Shown piece by piece: positions 63,195-64,000 of a stretch of DNA of 64,000 bases. The position numbers were made by a program, and so were the translations under genes. The first letter of the stretch is position 1. The number at the start of each line of letters is the position of its first letter. The DNA lies in contig CAJHZI010000642.1 in NCBI GenBank assembly GCA_905160935.1, positions 1,387,501-1,451,500 of the forward strand. The letters run 5' to 3'. The DNA is from Enchytraeus crypticus. Lineage: Eukaryota > Annelida > Clitellata > Enchytraeida > Enchytraeidae. A model generated the notes under the pieces. That model searched no databases and was not told where the DNA came from. It worked only from the letters and a program-made list of their open reading frames with translations.

Positions 63195-63248
63195 TAAAAT
63201 ATATATTGTAATATATAGATATATATAGTATATATATATATATATAAT
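63195..63248. repeat. (TA)n microsatellite
   Basis: Interrupted TA repeat following the SINE copy. Confidence 0.9.
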
Positions 63249-63639
63249 ATTCAGGCACATTGATCATAATCCTAAGATATGGTGATACCTATCACTTGTT
63301 AATACCATATGTTAAACCTTTGGACAGTTATTTACTCACTATTTGTTGAATTTTTAGACTCTACAGTAAAAGTAAAAATAGTAGTTAATGACAAAAAAGT
63401 ATTTAAGTTTTCATAATATTTTGCTACATCGAAAAGTGTTAAACACCACTTGGCCATATAATGCAAGGCTGAATTATGCATTTTAGACCTGTATGATATC
63501 TAATAATTGTTACTACTTATCTTTTTAATAGGTCTACTTTGCGTCCAGATATTTGCTCCTATTCTTCCATTTTCACTATGTATGGCAGTCTGAAAATACA
63601 TCTGTTCTACAATTTAGTAAAATAAGATAGAAGAGCATA

Positions 63640-63790
63640 GAATTGATTATAGGTCTTATGTCATGGATCTGTCATTAGGCAGTACACTGAGAGAGGGAGA
63701 GAGCGAGAGTCATGGATCTGCCATTATGGATATATATCATGGATCTGCCATTAGGCAGTACACTGAGAAAGGGAGAGGAAGATTATCTGT
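63640..63790 (+). repeat. Triplicated LINE/SINE tail piece
   Basis: CATGGATCTGYCATTAGGCA and GTACACTGAGAGAGGGAGAG occur at about 63661 and 63735 with a partial copy between (CATGGATCTGCCATTATGG). These are variants of the GGACCTGCCAGTAGGCAGTG tail. Confidence 0.65.
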
Positions 63791-64000
63791 ACCGTTCCTG
63801 TCTCCTAGCGTAGCCCCTTAATCATTCCACGAATATTAAACAGTAGCAGGGAAGAAACTAAGTTTACTTTATTACAAAGCTTATTAAAGAATAATATTCG
63901 TGTTGGCTCTTGTGAGAAGAATTTTGCTATTTTTAAAGTCTATTCCGATGTTTGCTAATATTCTGAGGTATATTCTTGTAGGATTATTTCTGATCATGTT

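Overview
This is nuclear DNA from an animal. It holds two spliced protein genes in the same orientation, with exons of about 70 to 1,400 bp in phase-compatible introns and many short interspersed repeats with tRNA-like or 5S-like heads. There are no operons or bacterial signals. The DNA is AT-rich and carries many minisatellites and microsatellites. The genes and repeat types suggest an invertebrate, possibly a lophotrochozoan, but the species cannot be settled from the sequence. All exon calls come from reading splice sites, phase and protein similarity by eye; no alignment program was run.

Region 1 (about 2.3-36.5 kb): a CASK-type MAGUK scaffold gene on the + strand. Twelve exons join in consistent phase into a predicted protein of about 944 aa: L27 (residues 1-50), a glutamine-rich linker of about 440 aa, PDZ, SH3, hook and guanylate-kinase-like domain, ending in the family C-terminus WVPISWVY. 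No CaMK-like domain or first L27 is visible, so this is either a short (CASK-beta/MPP1-like) transcript or the 3-prime part of a longer gene. A 20.5-kb intron between the L27 exon and the Q-rich exon is filled with satellites, SINE-like copies and a terminal-inverted-repeat element.

Region 2 (44.5-58.7 kb): a FAM161A/B-type gene (ciliary and centriolar microtubule-binding family) on the + strand. Thirteen exons join into about 1,162 aa with the diagnostic FAM161 motifs (PFQMTLRE, FKATPPPAHIYVP, FQPKINRSIPD, NAKQSAEKRYMETL). Intron 1 carries an 818-bp foldback element flanked by TA.

The flanks (1-2.3 kb, 36.5-44.4 kb, 58.7-64 kb) contain retroelement remnants, SINE-like copies and satellites, and no further gene that I can support.

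The most unusual property is that tandem duplications repeatedly involve exon edges. A 19-bp array ends exactly at the SH3 exon acceptor, a 70-bp unit with acceptor and exon head is present three times in the PDZ region, another PDZ exon head is duplicated 139 bp upstream, a 27-bp minisatellite has grown in frame inside the SH3 exon, the coding end of CASK is repeated after the stop, and FAM161 shows similar duplications at three exon edges.
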